From Anaerolineaceae bacterium (GTDB taxonomy: Bacteria > Chloroflexota > Anaerolineae > Anaerolineales > Anaerolineaceae): 64,000 nucleotides of DNA. The stretch's first letter is position 1. Each line of letters opens with the position of its first letter. The translations under genes and the position numbers were made by a program. The stretch covers positions 930,001 through 994,000 of the forward strand of contig JAENZD010000001.1 in assembly GCA_016841445.1 (NCBI GenBank), written 5' to 3'. Shown here piece by piece: positions 18,494 to 27,512 of this stretch. The notes under the pieces are model-generated. The model saw only the letters and a program-made list of their open reading frames with translations. It was not told the DNA's origin and made no database searches.

Positions 18494-19297
18494 TCATCCA
18501 AGGAGATCATAAAATTCAGGTCTCCGGTCAGAAATAAGGTTGTTTTGAGGAGATATATTCTTTTGGGAAGCTTTTTGGGGGTCAATGTCCATAATATGAA
18601 CTGTAGGTACATTTTCTGGTCCACGGTAGAGAATGTGACCATGAGGGGCTGTGATTTGTGATCTTCCCGTAAATAGTAATTTTTTCCCGTCAAGATTTTC
18701 ATCACCAATCCGGTTTGCGGTGATTGTGAAAACGCGATTCTCAATAGACCTGGTAACCATCGCATCCTGGCAGTAAGGCATGACCAGATTTGCTGGATGG
18801 GCAATGATCTGTGCACCTTGCAGCGATAATGTCCTGGCAGACTCAGGGAAAATCCAGTCGAAGCAGATCATCATGCCGATCTTGACATCGTGCCAGTCAA
18901 ATACGCTGAACCCTGTATTGCCTGGTTGAAACAGTGATTTTTCATCAGCATATAAATGGATTTTTCGATAATTCTGGATGATGCCGTGTTCAGATACGGC
19001 AGCAGCGGCGTTGAATAATTTTCCATCAGCAAGCTCGGCATAACCCGCGACAATGATCCCACCGACTGCCATTGAAATCTCTTGTAGAACATATAAAAAC
19101 GGATCGCTGCAGTCTCCCTTTTCTGCATAGGGTAAGAGTTCTTCAGGCTTTCGGTATAAATAACCGCTGTTTGATAACTCGGGTAATACCACAAGATTAG
19201 CCTTAATACCTTTCAACAATCGGCGGATGATTTGAATATTACGAGCCACATCTTTACGTATGGGCTCAAATTGGACTAATGCAATTTGGAAGGACAT
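18494..19297 (-). CDS. Carbon-nitrogen hydrolase (nitrilase superfamily)
   Basis: A 267-residue hydrolase with the complete Glu-Lys-Cys triad: VVLPELSNSG (Glu40), NYRKIHLYADE (Lys112) and IGMMICFDWIFPE (Cys145). The family hydrolyses amides, omega-amides or N-carbamoyl compounds in the cytoplasm. The start has a GGAGG ribosome site. It converges on apgM and diverges from the AmmeMemoRadiSam gene. The specific substrate cannot be told; omega-amidase or N-carbamoylputrescine amidase-like activities are the nearest guesses. Confidence 0.88.
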   Translation of the reverse strand: MSFQIALVQFEPIRKDVARNIQIIRRLLKGIKANLVVLPELSNSGYLYRKPEELLPYAEKGDCSDPFLYVLQEISMAVGGIIVAGYAELADGKLFNAAAAVSEHGIIQNYRKIHLYADEKSLFQPGNTGFSVFDWHDVKIGMMICFDWIFPESARTLSLQGAQIIAHPANLVMPYCQDAMVTRSIENRVFTITANRIGDENLDGKKLLFTGRSQITAPHGHILYRGPENVPTVHIMDIDPQKASQKNISPQNNLISDRRPEFYDLLG

Positions 19298-19379
19298 CTA
19301 TACCTCCAGATTATAGTTGAATTGAGTTATTAGATCGTATATGATTAAGTGACAGTAGAAATTATTTGGAAAGGTATGT

Positions 19380-20399
19380 ATGCTTCACGATGCCTTATTA
19401 TACGATAAGTCGTATGACGGGTCTGTGCAATGTAATTTATGTGCCCATCGCTGCCGGATCAAGGAAGGAAGCCGGGGCATATGCCGGGTCCGCGAGAACC
19501 GTAATGGTGAGCTTTATACGCTCGTTTATGGCAACCTGATCGCAGAGAATATTGATCCAATCGAGAAGAAACCCCTTTATCACTTCTTGCCTGGCAGCAA
19601 AGCCTACTCCATTGCCACACCTGGTTGTAATTTCCGATGCAGCTGGTGCCAAAACTGGCAGATCTCTCAAATGCCCAGGCAAATGGAAATGCCTGATCGC
19701 CGGCGCACAATGCCAGAAGCGATTATTGAAAATGCTCTACAAACTGGCAGCAAATCAATTGCTTACACTTTCACGGAACCAACGATTTTCTTTGAATACA
19801 GCTATGATACGGCAAAGTTAGCAAAAGAGGCGGGTCTGAAGAATATCTATGTGACCAATGGGTTTATGACATGCGAAATGCTGGAAATGATCCAGCCTTA
19901 TTTGGATGCTGCGAATGTTGATATTAAAGCATTCAAAGATGAAACATATCGTACCTTAATGGGGGGGCGGCTTGAACCTGTTTTGGAATCCTGTAAGGTC
20001 ATGAAAGAGTTGGAAATTTGGTTGGAAATTACCACCTTGATCGTGCCAGAAGTGAATGATGATCCAGAAGAACTAAAGGCATTAGCTGAATTTATCGTTG
20101 AAGAACTTGGCCCGGAAACACCATGGCACTTGAGCCGATTTTATCCGCAGTATAAGATGCAAGATCGAGATGCTACTGAAGAAACCATCTTTTATAAAAC
20201 GAAAGAGATGGGTGAAAAACTTGGTTTGAATTATGTATATATTGGTAATCTTTATGGTCCCTCTGCTACACACTGTAAGCATTGTGGACATGAACTGATC
20301 TCCCGAAGTGGATATGCCATTCGCATTACAGGGTTAAATAAAGAGGGGATGTGCAATGAATGTCATACGGCTTTGGATGGGGTTGGTATTGGAAATTAA
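19380..20399 (+). CDS. amrS: AmmeMemoRadiSam-system radical SAM enzyme
   Basis: A 339-residue radical SAM protein. Residues 18-35 hold an N-terminal cysteine set (CNLCAHRCRI...GICRVRENRNG). The SAM-binding iron-sulfur motif is CNFRCSWCQNW (Cys83, 87, 90), and the C-terminus has a zinc-ribbon-like HCKHCGHELISRSGY...CNECH. This order matches the AmmeMemoRadiSam enzymes related to pyruvate formate-lyase activases. Partners AMMECR1 and Memo are not in this window. The family's reaction is not established. A ribosome site AAAGG precedes the ATG. Confidence 0.9.
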   Translation: MLHDALLYDKSYDGSVQCNLCAHRCRIKEGSRGICRVRENRNGELYTLVYGNLIAENIDPIEKKPLYHFLPGSKAYSIATPGCNFRCSWCQNWQISQMPRQMEMPDRRRTMPEAIIENALQTGSKSIAYTFTEPTIFFEYSYDTAKLAKEAGLKNIYVTNGFMTCEMLEMIQPYLDAANVDIKAFKDETYRTLMGGRLEPVLESCKVMKELEIWLEITTLIVPEVNDDPEELKALAEFIVEELGPETPWHLSRFYPQYKMQDRDATEETIFYKTKEMGEKLGLNYVYIGNLYGPSATHCKHCGHELISRSGYAIRITGLNKEGMCNECHTALDGVGIGN

Positions 20400-20468
20400 T
20401 TAGCCACTAGAGGAACCTGAATTTTTACGTTCATCACTTGCCTTCGTAGTCAATACTTGTACAAGCTG

Positions 20469-20497
20469 TTGACCTGGATTTAGAAACATTGTATAAA
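20469..20497 (+). promoter_or_regulatory. Promoter upstream of the sigma factor gene
   Basis: A TTGACC -35 box (20469-20474), a 17-base spacer and a TATAAA -10 box (20492-20497). A second TATAAT lies at 20503-20508. The start codon of the sigma gene is about 265 bases downstream. Confidence 0.6.
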
Positions 20498-20666
20498 TTC
20501 AGTATAATCATTAATATAACCAAATATTAATGGCAAATTTTAATTAATTACATTTGTTTATAAAATCTTAACATAGTGATGCTAAAATGAAACTGAAATT
20601 AAGATATAATATCCATTACAAAAATGTAGATATCTTTCCTTTTGGAATTTGTTCGTGGATTGATGC

Positions 20667-20702
20667 CCATTGACGTTTGGATATCAAGTCAATGGTTTTT
20701 TT
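20667..20702 (+). terminator. Terminator-like hairpin in the sigma factor leader
   Basis: CCATTGAC (20667-20674) pairs perfectly with GTCAATGG (20688-20695), enclosing a 13-base loop and followed directly by seven T (20696-20702). It lies about 70 bases before the sigma factor start. It could attenuate sigma transcription or end a short independent RNA. Confidence 0.7.
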
Positions 20703-20772
20703 ACGCGTATTTAACGAATAAACAACTGAAGTACAGAAAGATAAAGAAAAGAATACAGGAGTAGTGAGTTTA

Positions 20773-21810
20773 ATGACACCAAATTCAAGTTTTTCTGAAG
20801 AAGCAATTTCGGAGAACGATATGCCTTCTTTCTTTGAAGAGAATGAAGACGATATTAAGGAATCAGAAATGGCTTATGAAGAGCATATCTCCGACCATAC
20901 GGGAATAACCTCGGATGACTCGGTTAGTTTGTATCTCAACGAAATGAGCCGTGTTCCCCTGCTGACCAGGGAAGAGGAAATTTCCTTAGCCAAGAAAATG
21001 GAAATCGGACGACAGGCTCGCCTCACGATGATCGAAAGTGAAGGTGACATCAAAAATATTGAAGAGGTCAAGCAATTGATCCGAGAGGGCAAGGATGCCC
21101 GAGAATATTTGATCAAAGCAAATATTCGGCTTGTTGTTAGCATTGCAAAAAAATACAGGCAGTACGGTTCATCTTTCCTGGATCTTATTCAGGCAGGCAA
21201 TGTTGGTTTGATCCGTGCTGTGGATAAGTTTGATTACAAACGTGGCAACCGGTTCAGCACTTATGCGACCTGGTGGATCCGGCGTTCTGTGCTAAGGTTT
21301 CTTAACCAAAAAGAGCGGACCATCAGGCTGCCAAACTACCTGAGCAATCGACTCCGAAAAGTACGCCACGTAACAAGGGACCTTTCGCAAAAATTGGGCC
21401 GCCAGCCAACCTTGGATGAAATTTCAGAACTTGTGGAACAGGATCCAGAGGAACTGCGCCAATTGATCCATTATGCCCGCTTGCCGATTTCACTGGACCA
21501 ACCAGTGGGCGAAGATGGCGAGAGCGAACTGCTGCACTTCATTGAAAATGAAAATGCTGTTTTGCCGTTCAACTCTGTCCAGCAGCATTTACTGGAGGAA
21601 GATATTGGCAGCGCTTTGGGTGAGCTTTCTGAACGTGAAGCCTCCATTATTAAGCTGCGATTTGGTTTGGAAGGTAACCGTAGTCACACGCTCAAAGAGC
21701 TAGGTGAGATCTTCGGTGTGACTCGGGAGAGGATTAGACAGATTCAGCAGAAAGCACTGCGTAAATTGCGCAGCCCGCAAAATCAAAGCCGGTTGCGGAA
21801 CTATTTATAA
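20773..21810 (+). CDS. RNA polymerase sigma-70 family factor (RpoD/SigA-like)
   Basis: A 345-residue sigma factor. An acidic N-terminus (to about residue 45) is followed by region 1.2 (SVSLYLNEMSRVPLLTREEE), region 2 (NIRLVVSIAKKYRQYG, DLIQAGNVGLIRAVDKFDY, FSTYATWWIRRSV), region 3 and region 4 with the helix-turn-helix HTLKELGEIFGVTRERIRQI. Region 1.1 and the large non-conserved insert are missing, so it may be the primary factor in a compact form or a group 2 paralogue. The ATG at 20773 is preferred over GTG 20764, because the AGGAG site ends only 2 bases before the GTG. Confidence 0.92.
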   Translation: MTPNSSFSEEAISENDMPSFFEENEDDIKESEMAYEEHISDHTGITSDDSVSLYLNEMSRVPLLTREEEISLAKKMEIGRQARLTMIESEGDIKNIEEVKQLIREGKDAREYLIKANIRLVVSIAKKYRQYGSSFLDLIQAGNVGLIRAVDKFDYKRGNRFSTYATWWIRRSVLRFLNQKERTIRLPNYLSNRLRKVRHVTRDLSQKLGRQPTLDEISELVEQDPEELRQLIHYARLPISLDQPVGEDGESELLHFIENENAVLPFNSVQQHLLEEDIGSALGELSEREASIIKLRFGLEGNRSHTLKELGEIFGVTRERIRQIQQKALRKLRSPQNQSRLRNYL

Positions 21811-21830
21811 CCAAAATTTAGAATAATTAG

Positions 21831-21858
21831 AAAAAGCCATTGAAAGATGGCTTTTTTT
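21831..21858 (+). terminator. Rho-independent terminator after the sigma factor gene
   Basis: A stem AAAAAGCCAT / ATGGCTTTTT with a 6-base loop and a following T-run, 20 bases after the stop codon. Confidence 0.88.
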
Positions 21859-21936
21859 CTTAAATTCATCATTTGGTATTATTAATTTAGTCATACAACC
21901 ATCTAATCATGTAGATATTGAATTTCAGGAGGATTA

Positions 21937-22761
21937 ATGGATATTCAAGCCGTTTTTCAAGACTTTTTAACAGAATTTATTAACTACCTGCCGAAGTTGA
22001 TATCAGGCATTATTATTTTTATTCTTACTCTCATAGGATCGGGATTTTTTGCCAAGTGGGTCAGAAAGCTAGCCAAAAAGAAGATTGAGAGCAAAGAGAT
22101 GCTCCAGCTTATTTTCCTGATAACGAAATGGATCATTATTATTGTTGGAACCATTTTTGCGTTGGACCAGGTTGATTTTGATGTAACAGGATTTATTGCA
22201 GGTTTAGGCGTAGCAGGATTCACGATTGGTTTTGCACTGCAGGATATCGCTAAGAACTTCATTTCCGGGATAATGCTGCTCTACCGACAGCCATTTAATT
22301 TGGGGGAATATGTGAAAGTTGCAGAATTAGACGGCACAGTGAGGGAGATAAATATCAGGGACACGGTCATTGAGACCCGTGATGGCGAACTGGTCATCAT
22401 CCCAAATAAAGAAGTATTCGAAAACCCAATCATTAATTACACGCACTCTCAATATCGCCGGCGGGAGGTTAAGATAGGGTTGGGTTATGAAGAAGATGCA
22501 GAACGAGCCTCCGGTATTTTCATGGAAACGATCAAAGCCATAGATGGGGTGGAGGTTGATAAAGAGATTACCATTCGTGCTGAAGCCTTGGGGGATTCTG
22601 CTCTATCATTATCTGCAATCTTTTGGGTTGATCAGCAGGAAAATGATATTTTTGCTGTTCAATCTGATGTGATCAAAGCAATTAAAACTGCTGCAGAGGA
22701 ACACAAGATTAACCTGCCTTATCCCATTCAAACCGTTCTGGTCAAGAGCTTGAATCAGTAG
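21937..22761 (+). CDS. Small-conductance mechanosensitive channel (MscS family)
   Basis: A 274-residue membrane protein that opens under membrane tension to release solutes on osmotic downshock. It has hydrophobic spans near residues 18-38 and 65-80. The pore helix [20 protein letters not shown] is followed by [20 protein letters not shown], and the cytoplasmic beta domain contains [21 protein letters not shown]. Size matches the short MscS class. An AGGAGG ribosome site precedes the ATG. It stands alone after a terminator. Confidence 0.93.
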   Translation: MDIQAVFQDFLTEFINYLPKLISGIIIFILTLIGSGFFAKWVRKLAKKKIESKEMLQLIFLITKWIIIIVGTIFALDQVDFDVTGFIAGLGVAGFTIGFALQDIAKNFISGIMLLYRQPFNLGEYVKVAELDGTVREINIRDTVIETRDGELVIIPNKEVFENPIINYTHSQYRRREVKIGLGYEEDAERASGIFMETIKAIDGVEVDKEITIRAEALGDSALSLSAIFWVDQQENDIFAVQSDVIKAIKTAAEEHKINLPYPIQTVLVKSLNQ

Positions 22762-22829
22762 CGTTCATCTGGGTAATTCTCAGTAATTATGATGATCTAC
22801 CCATTCAACAGTTGATAATTGAAGGCATT

Positions 22830-23600
22830 ATGATGGCAGGGATTTCATTACAACCCGGTATTGTCTATGGACCTGTCCTTTCAAGGCGGTTAGGGCGCTC
22901 ATTGGGGATCAATTTACTGCCAACATCACACAAAGTATGCTCTTTTGATTGTACATACTGTCAATAAGGCAGGACAGTTGAGCACACCCTGGACCCGGAT
23001 CGCTCTGGACTTCCATCTATTTCCGAAATTCTATTTGCTGTTGAAAAAGCTCTTTCAAAACCGAGAACGATTGAGACCATCACTTTTTCAGGGAATGGTG
23101 AACCAGCCCTTCACCCGGATTTTCCTGAGATCGTAATGGGGGTTAAAGAATTACATGATCGTTACAAACCCTTATCAAAACAGGGTTTGCTGTCTAATGC
23201 TTCGAGGCTCAATCTCCCCGCTATTAAAAGAACTATGAAATTGATTGACCTGCCGATGCTCAAACTGGATGCCGGCGATAAAACGACTTTTTCAGCAATT
23301 AACCAACCTGTTGAGACTTTAGATTATTCTGAAATTCTTGATGGATTAATAAGGGTCAATCCCGTCATCATTCAAAGTGTATTGTTTGACGGGAGTGTTT
23401 CAAACATCCATGGCAGAACTTATGAGTCCTGGGCTACGGTTCTTAGCACTATCCACCCTGAACAAATTCACATCTATTCGACTGAACGTCCGACCGCATC
23501 AGCGGATGTGATCTGCCTCACACCTGAAAAACTAAAACAAATCCGGGATGATCTTCAATCAAGATTTAAATTGCATGTGAAAGCTTTTTGGAGGGATTAG
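22830..23600 (+). pseudogene. COG0731-like radical SAM protein interrupted by one in-frame TAA
   Basis: One continuous frame of 257 codons is interrupted by a single TAA at 22965-22967 (codon 46). Before it come [20 protein letters not shown] and the iron-sulfur motif CSFDCTYCQ. After it the same frame continues with GRTVEHTLDPDRSG, ITFSGNGEPALHPDFPEI and a full TIM-barrel body to the stop at 23600. Related proteins carry CxYCQ followed by Leu or Tyr and GRT, so the TAA replaces a codon one base away (TTA or TAT). No frameshift is needed. It may be a recent nonsense mutation, a sequencing error or a read-through site. A GAAGG ribosome site precedes the two start ATGs. Confidence 0.8.
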
Positions 23601-23615
23601 TAAGAGCATCTGAAT

Positions 23616-23644
23616 TTGGGGGCATTTGGTAGGGCTGGTATAAT
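23616..23644 (+). promoter_or_regulatory. Candidate promoter of rpsU
   Basis: A TTGGGG -35 box, 17-base spacer and TATAAT -10 box (23639-23644), about 175 bases before the S21 start. The -35 match is weak. Confidence 0.4.
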
Positions 23645-23819
23645 CACTTATCCGGGGTTGTAAAATCCCGTATTTCTTAAAATCAACACCCAGCGATAGA
23701 CTGCTTCAGTTATGTTGTCCAAGGCTAAACATATTAATCAGTAATGATTCAATCCTGACCGAGAGCCTGTTGATGACGCTTTGTAAAATATCAGGGTGAA
23801 AACAAGGAGGTGAACCGGC

Positions 23820-24008
23820 TTGGTAAAAGTTAAAAAAAGAGATAATGAATCTTTCTCCCATTTGATACGACGTTTTCGTAAAAAAGTCACGAGGTCAAAA
23901 GTGCTTTCTGAAAACCGCAAGCGACGTTTTTATACATCACCGAGTGAAGAAAGACGAATTGCCAAAAAGAAGGCGATTCGTAAAATGCACCAAAAAAATC
24001 GCGGATAA
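23820..24008 (+). CDS. rpsU: 30S ribosomal protein S21
   Basis: A 62-residue, strongly basic protein with the bS21 pattern: VKVKKRDNESFSHLIRRFRK near the start, then KVLSENRKRRFYTSPSEERR, and a lysine-rich end. bS21 joins the small subunit late and helps base-pairing of mRNA with the 16S 3' end. The start is TTG with a strong AGGAGG site 9 bases upstream. It stands alone, with a 219-base upstream stretch that contains a candidate promoter. Confidence 0.92.
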   Translation: MVKVKKRDNESFSHLIRRFRKKVTRSKVLSENRKRRFYTSPSEERRIAKKKAIRKMHQKNRG

Positions 24009-24133
24009 AGCATACCCATCGGTCAGGATTGAAATCCAATAAACATTAACTTTATAATTTAAATAAAAAATCCCCCTTCTTGATTCTTTAATAACTAAAT
24101 TATCATATTCTCACTCGAGAACCTAAATTCCCT

Positions 24134-25459
24134 TTATTTTAGTTCCTTCAGAGATGCTGGATTTTCAAGTGTATCAACCAAATCAACCAGGAAATTAGCT
24201 GCAACTGCGCCATCCACGATCCGATGGTCTGCAGCGAGGGTCAGGTTCATCATTGGCCTGACATTGATTGAATCCTCCTCGTCCACCACAACCGGTCTGC
24301 GTTTGATCGCACCAACAGATAATATCGCGGATTGGGGTGGGTTAATGATCGATGTGAAGGATGTGATGCCATACATTCCTAAATTCGAGATTGTAAACGT
24401 CCCTCCCAGGATTTCTTCGCGGGTCAATAGGTCTTCTCTTGCCTTTTCCGAAAGAGTTTTTACCTTCTGGTTTATCTCTTGGAATGAAAGTTTGTCCGCG
24501 TGATGGATAACAGGCACGATTAACCCTGAATCTAAGGCTGTGGCTATACCAATATTGACGTCATCCCAGAAATGAATTTTTTTGTCTTCCAGAAATGCAT
24601 TGAGGAAATGGTGCTTGGTTAAACAACCAGAGATTACTTTAACAAGAATGGTAGTCAACGAAATTTTTTGCATTCCTTGATCTGTCGCTGTTTCATTCAA
24701 CTGCTTACGAAATGATTCGGCTCGCACCATATCAACTTCTACTGTCAGGAAGATATGTGGGATCGTTTGATAACTGGTGGTTAAACGATCCGAAATTCGC
24801 CTGCGCATACTGGTCAATTCGATTGGCTCTAAAGAAGAAATGGTCTGTGCCTGGCGTGTTTTTTGATCCAAAGCTCCCTGAATATCGACGGCTTGCACAC
24901 GGCTCCTGGGCCCGGTGCCCTCTATTGTCTTAAGATTGATCCTGTTTTCGGAAGCGATCCGGCGAGCTGCAGGTGTGGCAGGGGTTTCGACTCTATGTTT
25001 GTTTGGCTTAGCAGCTAAATAAGCATCAATATCTTCTTTCGTGATTTTTTCACCTTTTGAGGGCACATCATTCAAGTCGATGTTTTCTGCTTTTGCAATT
25101 CGCATAGCAAGGGCTGTTGCTGCAATTGGTTTTTCACTTATGGATATTTCAGATTGAGCAGTTTCTACTGGTTTTTCGTCCTGGCTAATTTCAAGAACAG
25201 GCAGGTCGGCTTCCGTTTCACCTTCTACTAGAATATAGGCCACAACTTTCGTAACAGGTGCAGTCTCGTTTTCTTGGTATAGGAGTCGAGCTAACGTTCC
25301 AGATGCTGGTGCTTCAACCTCGCTCGTGATCTTATCGGTTTCGACTATGATCACAGGCTCGCCTTTTTCGATAAAATCGCCTTCTTTTTTGAGCCATTGA
25401 TCAATGAATACTTCTTCCTGGTCCATATCCATTTTAGGCATTATGAACGGAATGGGCAT
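24134..25459 (-). CDS. Dihydrolipoamide acyltransferase (E2) of a 2-oxoacid or acetoin dehydrogenase
   Basis: A 441-residue E2 core protein. Residues 1-80 form a lipoyl domain with the modified lysine in ETDKITSEVEAP (Lys43). Two peripheral subunit-binding domains follow (about 112-148, ALAMRIAKAEN...; and about 160-197, TPAARRIASEN...GPRSRV). The catalytic acyltransferase domain from about residue 210 ends with AADHRIVDGAVAANFL (His412, Asp416). It moves the acyl group from E1 to CoA. It is last in the operon after E1alpha and E1beta. No E3 is encoded here, so E3 must come from elsewhere. Most E2 proteins have one binding domain; two is unusual. Confidence 0.92.
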   Translation of the reverse strand: MPIPFIMPKMDMDQEEVFIDQWLKKEGDFIEKGEPVIIVETDKITSEVEAPASGTLARLLYQENETAPVTKVVAYILVEGETEADLPVLEISQDEKPVETAQSEISISEKPIAATALAMRIAKAENIDLNDVPSKGEKITKEDIDAYLAAKPNKHRVETPATPAARRIASENRINLKTIEGTGPRSRVQAVDIQGALDQKTRQAQTISSLEPIELTSMRRRISDRLTTSYQTIPHIFLTVEVDMVRAESFRKQLNETATDQGMQKISLTTILVKVISGCLTKHHFLNAFLEDKKIHFWDDVNIGIATALDSGLIVPVIHHADKLSFQEINQKVKTLSEKAREDLLTREEILGGTFTISNLGMYGITSFTSIINPPQSAILSVGAIKRRPVVVDEEDSINVRPMMNLTLAADHRIVDGAVAANFLVDLVDTLENPASLKELK

Positions 25460-25473
25460 GTCTTTGCTCCTTT

Positions 25474-26460
25474 TTAATACTGATTATTGACAATCGCCCG
25501 AATTTCCCGGATGATGTCCTCTTCCTGCGGGACAGATGCCCTTTCCAATAGACGATTGTAAGGAATGGGCACATCTAAACCGGCTAGACGTCGCATTGGT
25601 GCATCGAGGTAGTCCCAGGCAGGGCTTTCGGAAACAGATGCCATGATCTCACCCGCCCAACCCGCTGTTTTGACCGCTTCGTGGACAACTAATAGCCTGC
25701 CTGTTTTCATCACCGATTGAGTGATGGTGTCAACATCCAGAGGTTGGAGTGTCCGGGGGTCAATGATTTCAACTGAGATACCCTCTTTAATGACTTCCTC
25801 TGCTGCGCTCAGGCTTTTATGGACCATGATCTCTGAAGTTACAATGGTTAGATCCGTACCTTCCCGTTTAACATCTGCAACACCTAAGGGGATGGTATAT
25901 TCTCCATCAGGTACTTCACCCTTGGATTTATAAAGAAGCTTATGTTCCAAAAAACAGACCGGGTTGGGGTCTCGAATGGCACTCAAGAGCAATCCTTTTG
26001 CATCATATGGGGTGCTGGGGGCAACGACCTTCAAACCAGGAATATGCATCAGGATTGTTTCAAGAGATTGGGAATGCTGTGCAGCAGCTCCGGTACCTGA
26101 CCCATTGGGCATTCGTAGCACCATTGGAATTGTTGCTTTTCCGCCGAACATATAACGGGCTTTAGCTGCCTGGTTTATCAGAGGGTCCATCGCAACACCC
26201 ATAAAATCCATGAACATGAGTTCAGCTACTGGACGCATTCCAACCATAGCTGCACCAACTGCAGAATCGACAATGGTCTCTTCTGAAATGGGTGTTTCCC
26301 ATACTCGCTCTGTTCCGAACTCCTCCAGGATGCCCGCGGTTACACCGAATGCACCACCATAAGCTCCGATATCTTCACCCATAATAAAAACAGTGCTGTC
26401 TCGTCGCATTTCCTCAATAATAGCGTCATGAATGGCTTGTCGTAATGTAATTTCAGGCAT
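25474..26460 (-). CDS. 2-oxoacid/acetoin dehydrogenase E1 beta subunit
   Basis: The product is 328 residues starting at the ATG at 26460 ([14 protein letters not shown]), which overlaps the E1alpha stop by 8 bases (ATGCCTGA). The longer frame to 26511 is not needed. Motifs include [56 protein letters not shown] and [20 protein letters not shown]. With E1alpha it forms the thiamine diphosphate-dependent decarboxylase. Pyruvate, branched-chain 2-oxoacids or acetoin are possible substrates; the sequence alone does not separate them. Confidence 0.92.
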   Translation of the reverse strand: MPEITLRQAIHDAIIEEMRRDSTVFIMGEDIGAYGGAFGVTAGILEEFGTERVWETPISEETIVDSAVGAAMVGMRPVAELMFMDFMGVAMDPLINQAAKARYMFGGKATIPMVLRMPNGSGTGAAAQHSQSLETILMHIPGLKVVAPSTPYDAKGLLLSAIRDPNPVCFLEHKLLYKSKGEVPDGEYTIPLGVADVKREGTDLTIVTSEIMVHKSLSAAEEVIKEGISVEIIDPRTLQPLDVDTITQSVMKTGRLLVVHEAVKTAGWAGEIMASVSESPAWDYLDAPMRRLAGLDVPIPYNRLLERASVPQEEDIIREIRAIVNNQY

Positions 26461-27484
26461 AAACATACTCCGTAACATCTTCAATATTTGGTTCGGGTGA
26501 ATTTTCTGCAAATGTTACAGCATCATCAATCACCTTTGTCATTTTCTTTTCAATATCTTCAATTTGATCCTCAGTGATCACATCACCTTCTAGCAAAAGT
26601 TTTTTGAAACGTTGTATAGGATCTTTTTCTTTCCAATTGTTGATTTCTTCTTTGGACCGATAAAGATTTCTGTCGCTCTTGGAGTGCCCTAATATCCGAT
26701 AAGTTTCGGTTTCAACGAATACCGGACCTGCACCAGATCGAGCATGGTCAAATGCGTTTTTCATGAATTCATAGACTGCCAATACATCATTGCCGTCTAT
26801 GAAGTAACCAGGGACACCTAATGCTTCTGCACGGTCTCTGAAGGGGACTTTCCCAGAAACACGTTCAACCTCTGCTGACATCCCATAATGATTGTTCTCA
26901 CAGAGGTAAACGACCGGCAGGTCCCAGATCGATGACATATTGAGCGATTCCTGGAAAACGCCCCGATTAGCAGCGCCGTCGCCAAAAATGACGAGGGCGA
27001 TTTGGTCTGTTTTCTTCATTTTGATGGCCATGCCAACACCTGGTGCAATTCCCATTTGAGCGCCGACAATACCCTGTGCGCCTAAAATATTTGCACTGAC
27101 ATCCGCAATATGCATCGAACCGCCACGTCCTCGACAAAATCCTGTATCCTTGCCAAGGAACTCTGCCATCATTTTATTGACATCTGCTCCGCTGGCGATA
27201 AAATGGCCGTGCCCACGATGGTGGTTCAGTAGATAATCTGAAGCCTTACGCGCTAAACCTGTACCAGCAGCCACTGCTTCCTGCCCGATGGAAAGATGCA
27301 TCGTACCGTGTACTTTTCCGAGTCCATACAGGGTCGTTGCCATTTCTTCAAAATGCCGCGTCTCGACCATGACCTCATACATCCAAACCAGGTCAGGCTT
27401 TGAAAGACCTAATGCTTCAGCTTTTTGGAAAACATCTGTTGTTTCTTCGTTATCGTATTCTGCCCTGATTTTCTTTGTTCCCAT
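26453..27484 (-). CDS. 2-oxoacid/acetoin dehydrogenase E1 alpha subunit
   Basis: A 343-residue thiamine diphosphate-binding subunit. Motifs are [26 protein letters not shown] and the cofactor motif [19 protein letters not shown]...CENN. The phosphorylation-loop region [15 protein letters not shown] resembles AcoA/PdhA proteins. It follows the SorC regulator by only 28 bases and has an AGGAAGG ribosome site. The regulator-first operon suggests induction by a sugar-like or acetoin-related ligand, but this is inference. Confidence 0.92.
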   Translation of the reverse strand: MGTKKIRAEYDNEETTDVFQKAEALGLSKPDLVWMYEVMVETRHFEEMATTLYGLGKVHGTMHLSIGQEAVAAGTGLARKASDYLLNHHRGHGHFIASGADVNKMMAEFLGKDTGFCRGRGGSMHIADVSANILGAQGIVGAQMGIAPGVGMAIKMKKTDQIALVIFGDGAANRGVFQESLNMSSIWDLPVVYLCENNHYGMSAEVERVSGKVPFRDRAEALGVPGYFIDGNDVLAVYEFMKNAFDHARSGAGPVFVETETYRILGHSKSDRNLYRSKEEINNWKEKDPIQRFKKLLLEGDVITEDQIEDIEKKMTKVIDDAVTFAENSPEPNIEDVTEYVYA

Positions 27485-27512
27485 AAAATCCTTCCTGTGT
27501 GATAAAGGGTGG

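Larger units (their letters stand above)
20400..20772. other. Long leader and intergenic region before the sigma factor gene
   Basis: This 373-base non-coding stretch holds a good promoter (20469-20497) and a terminator-like hairpin (20667-20702), listed separately. No open frame with family resemblance is present. The distance from the promoter to the hairpin (about 200 bases) could correspond to a leader or a small RNA. Confidence 0.6.

Noticed and set aside
20504-20702. 6S RNA
   Set aside because: The length fits, but the sequence is AT-rich with no long paired arms around a central bulge.
22945-23136. Separate 63-residue protein in another frame
   Set aside because: It overlaps the radical SAM gene in a different frame and has no motif or ribosome site.
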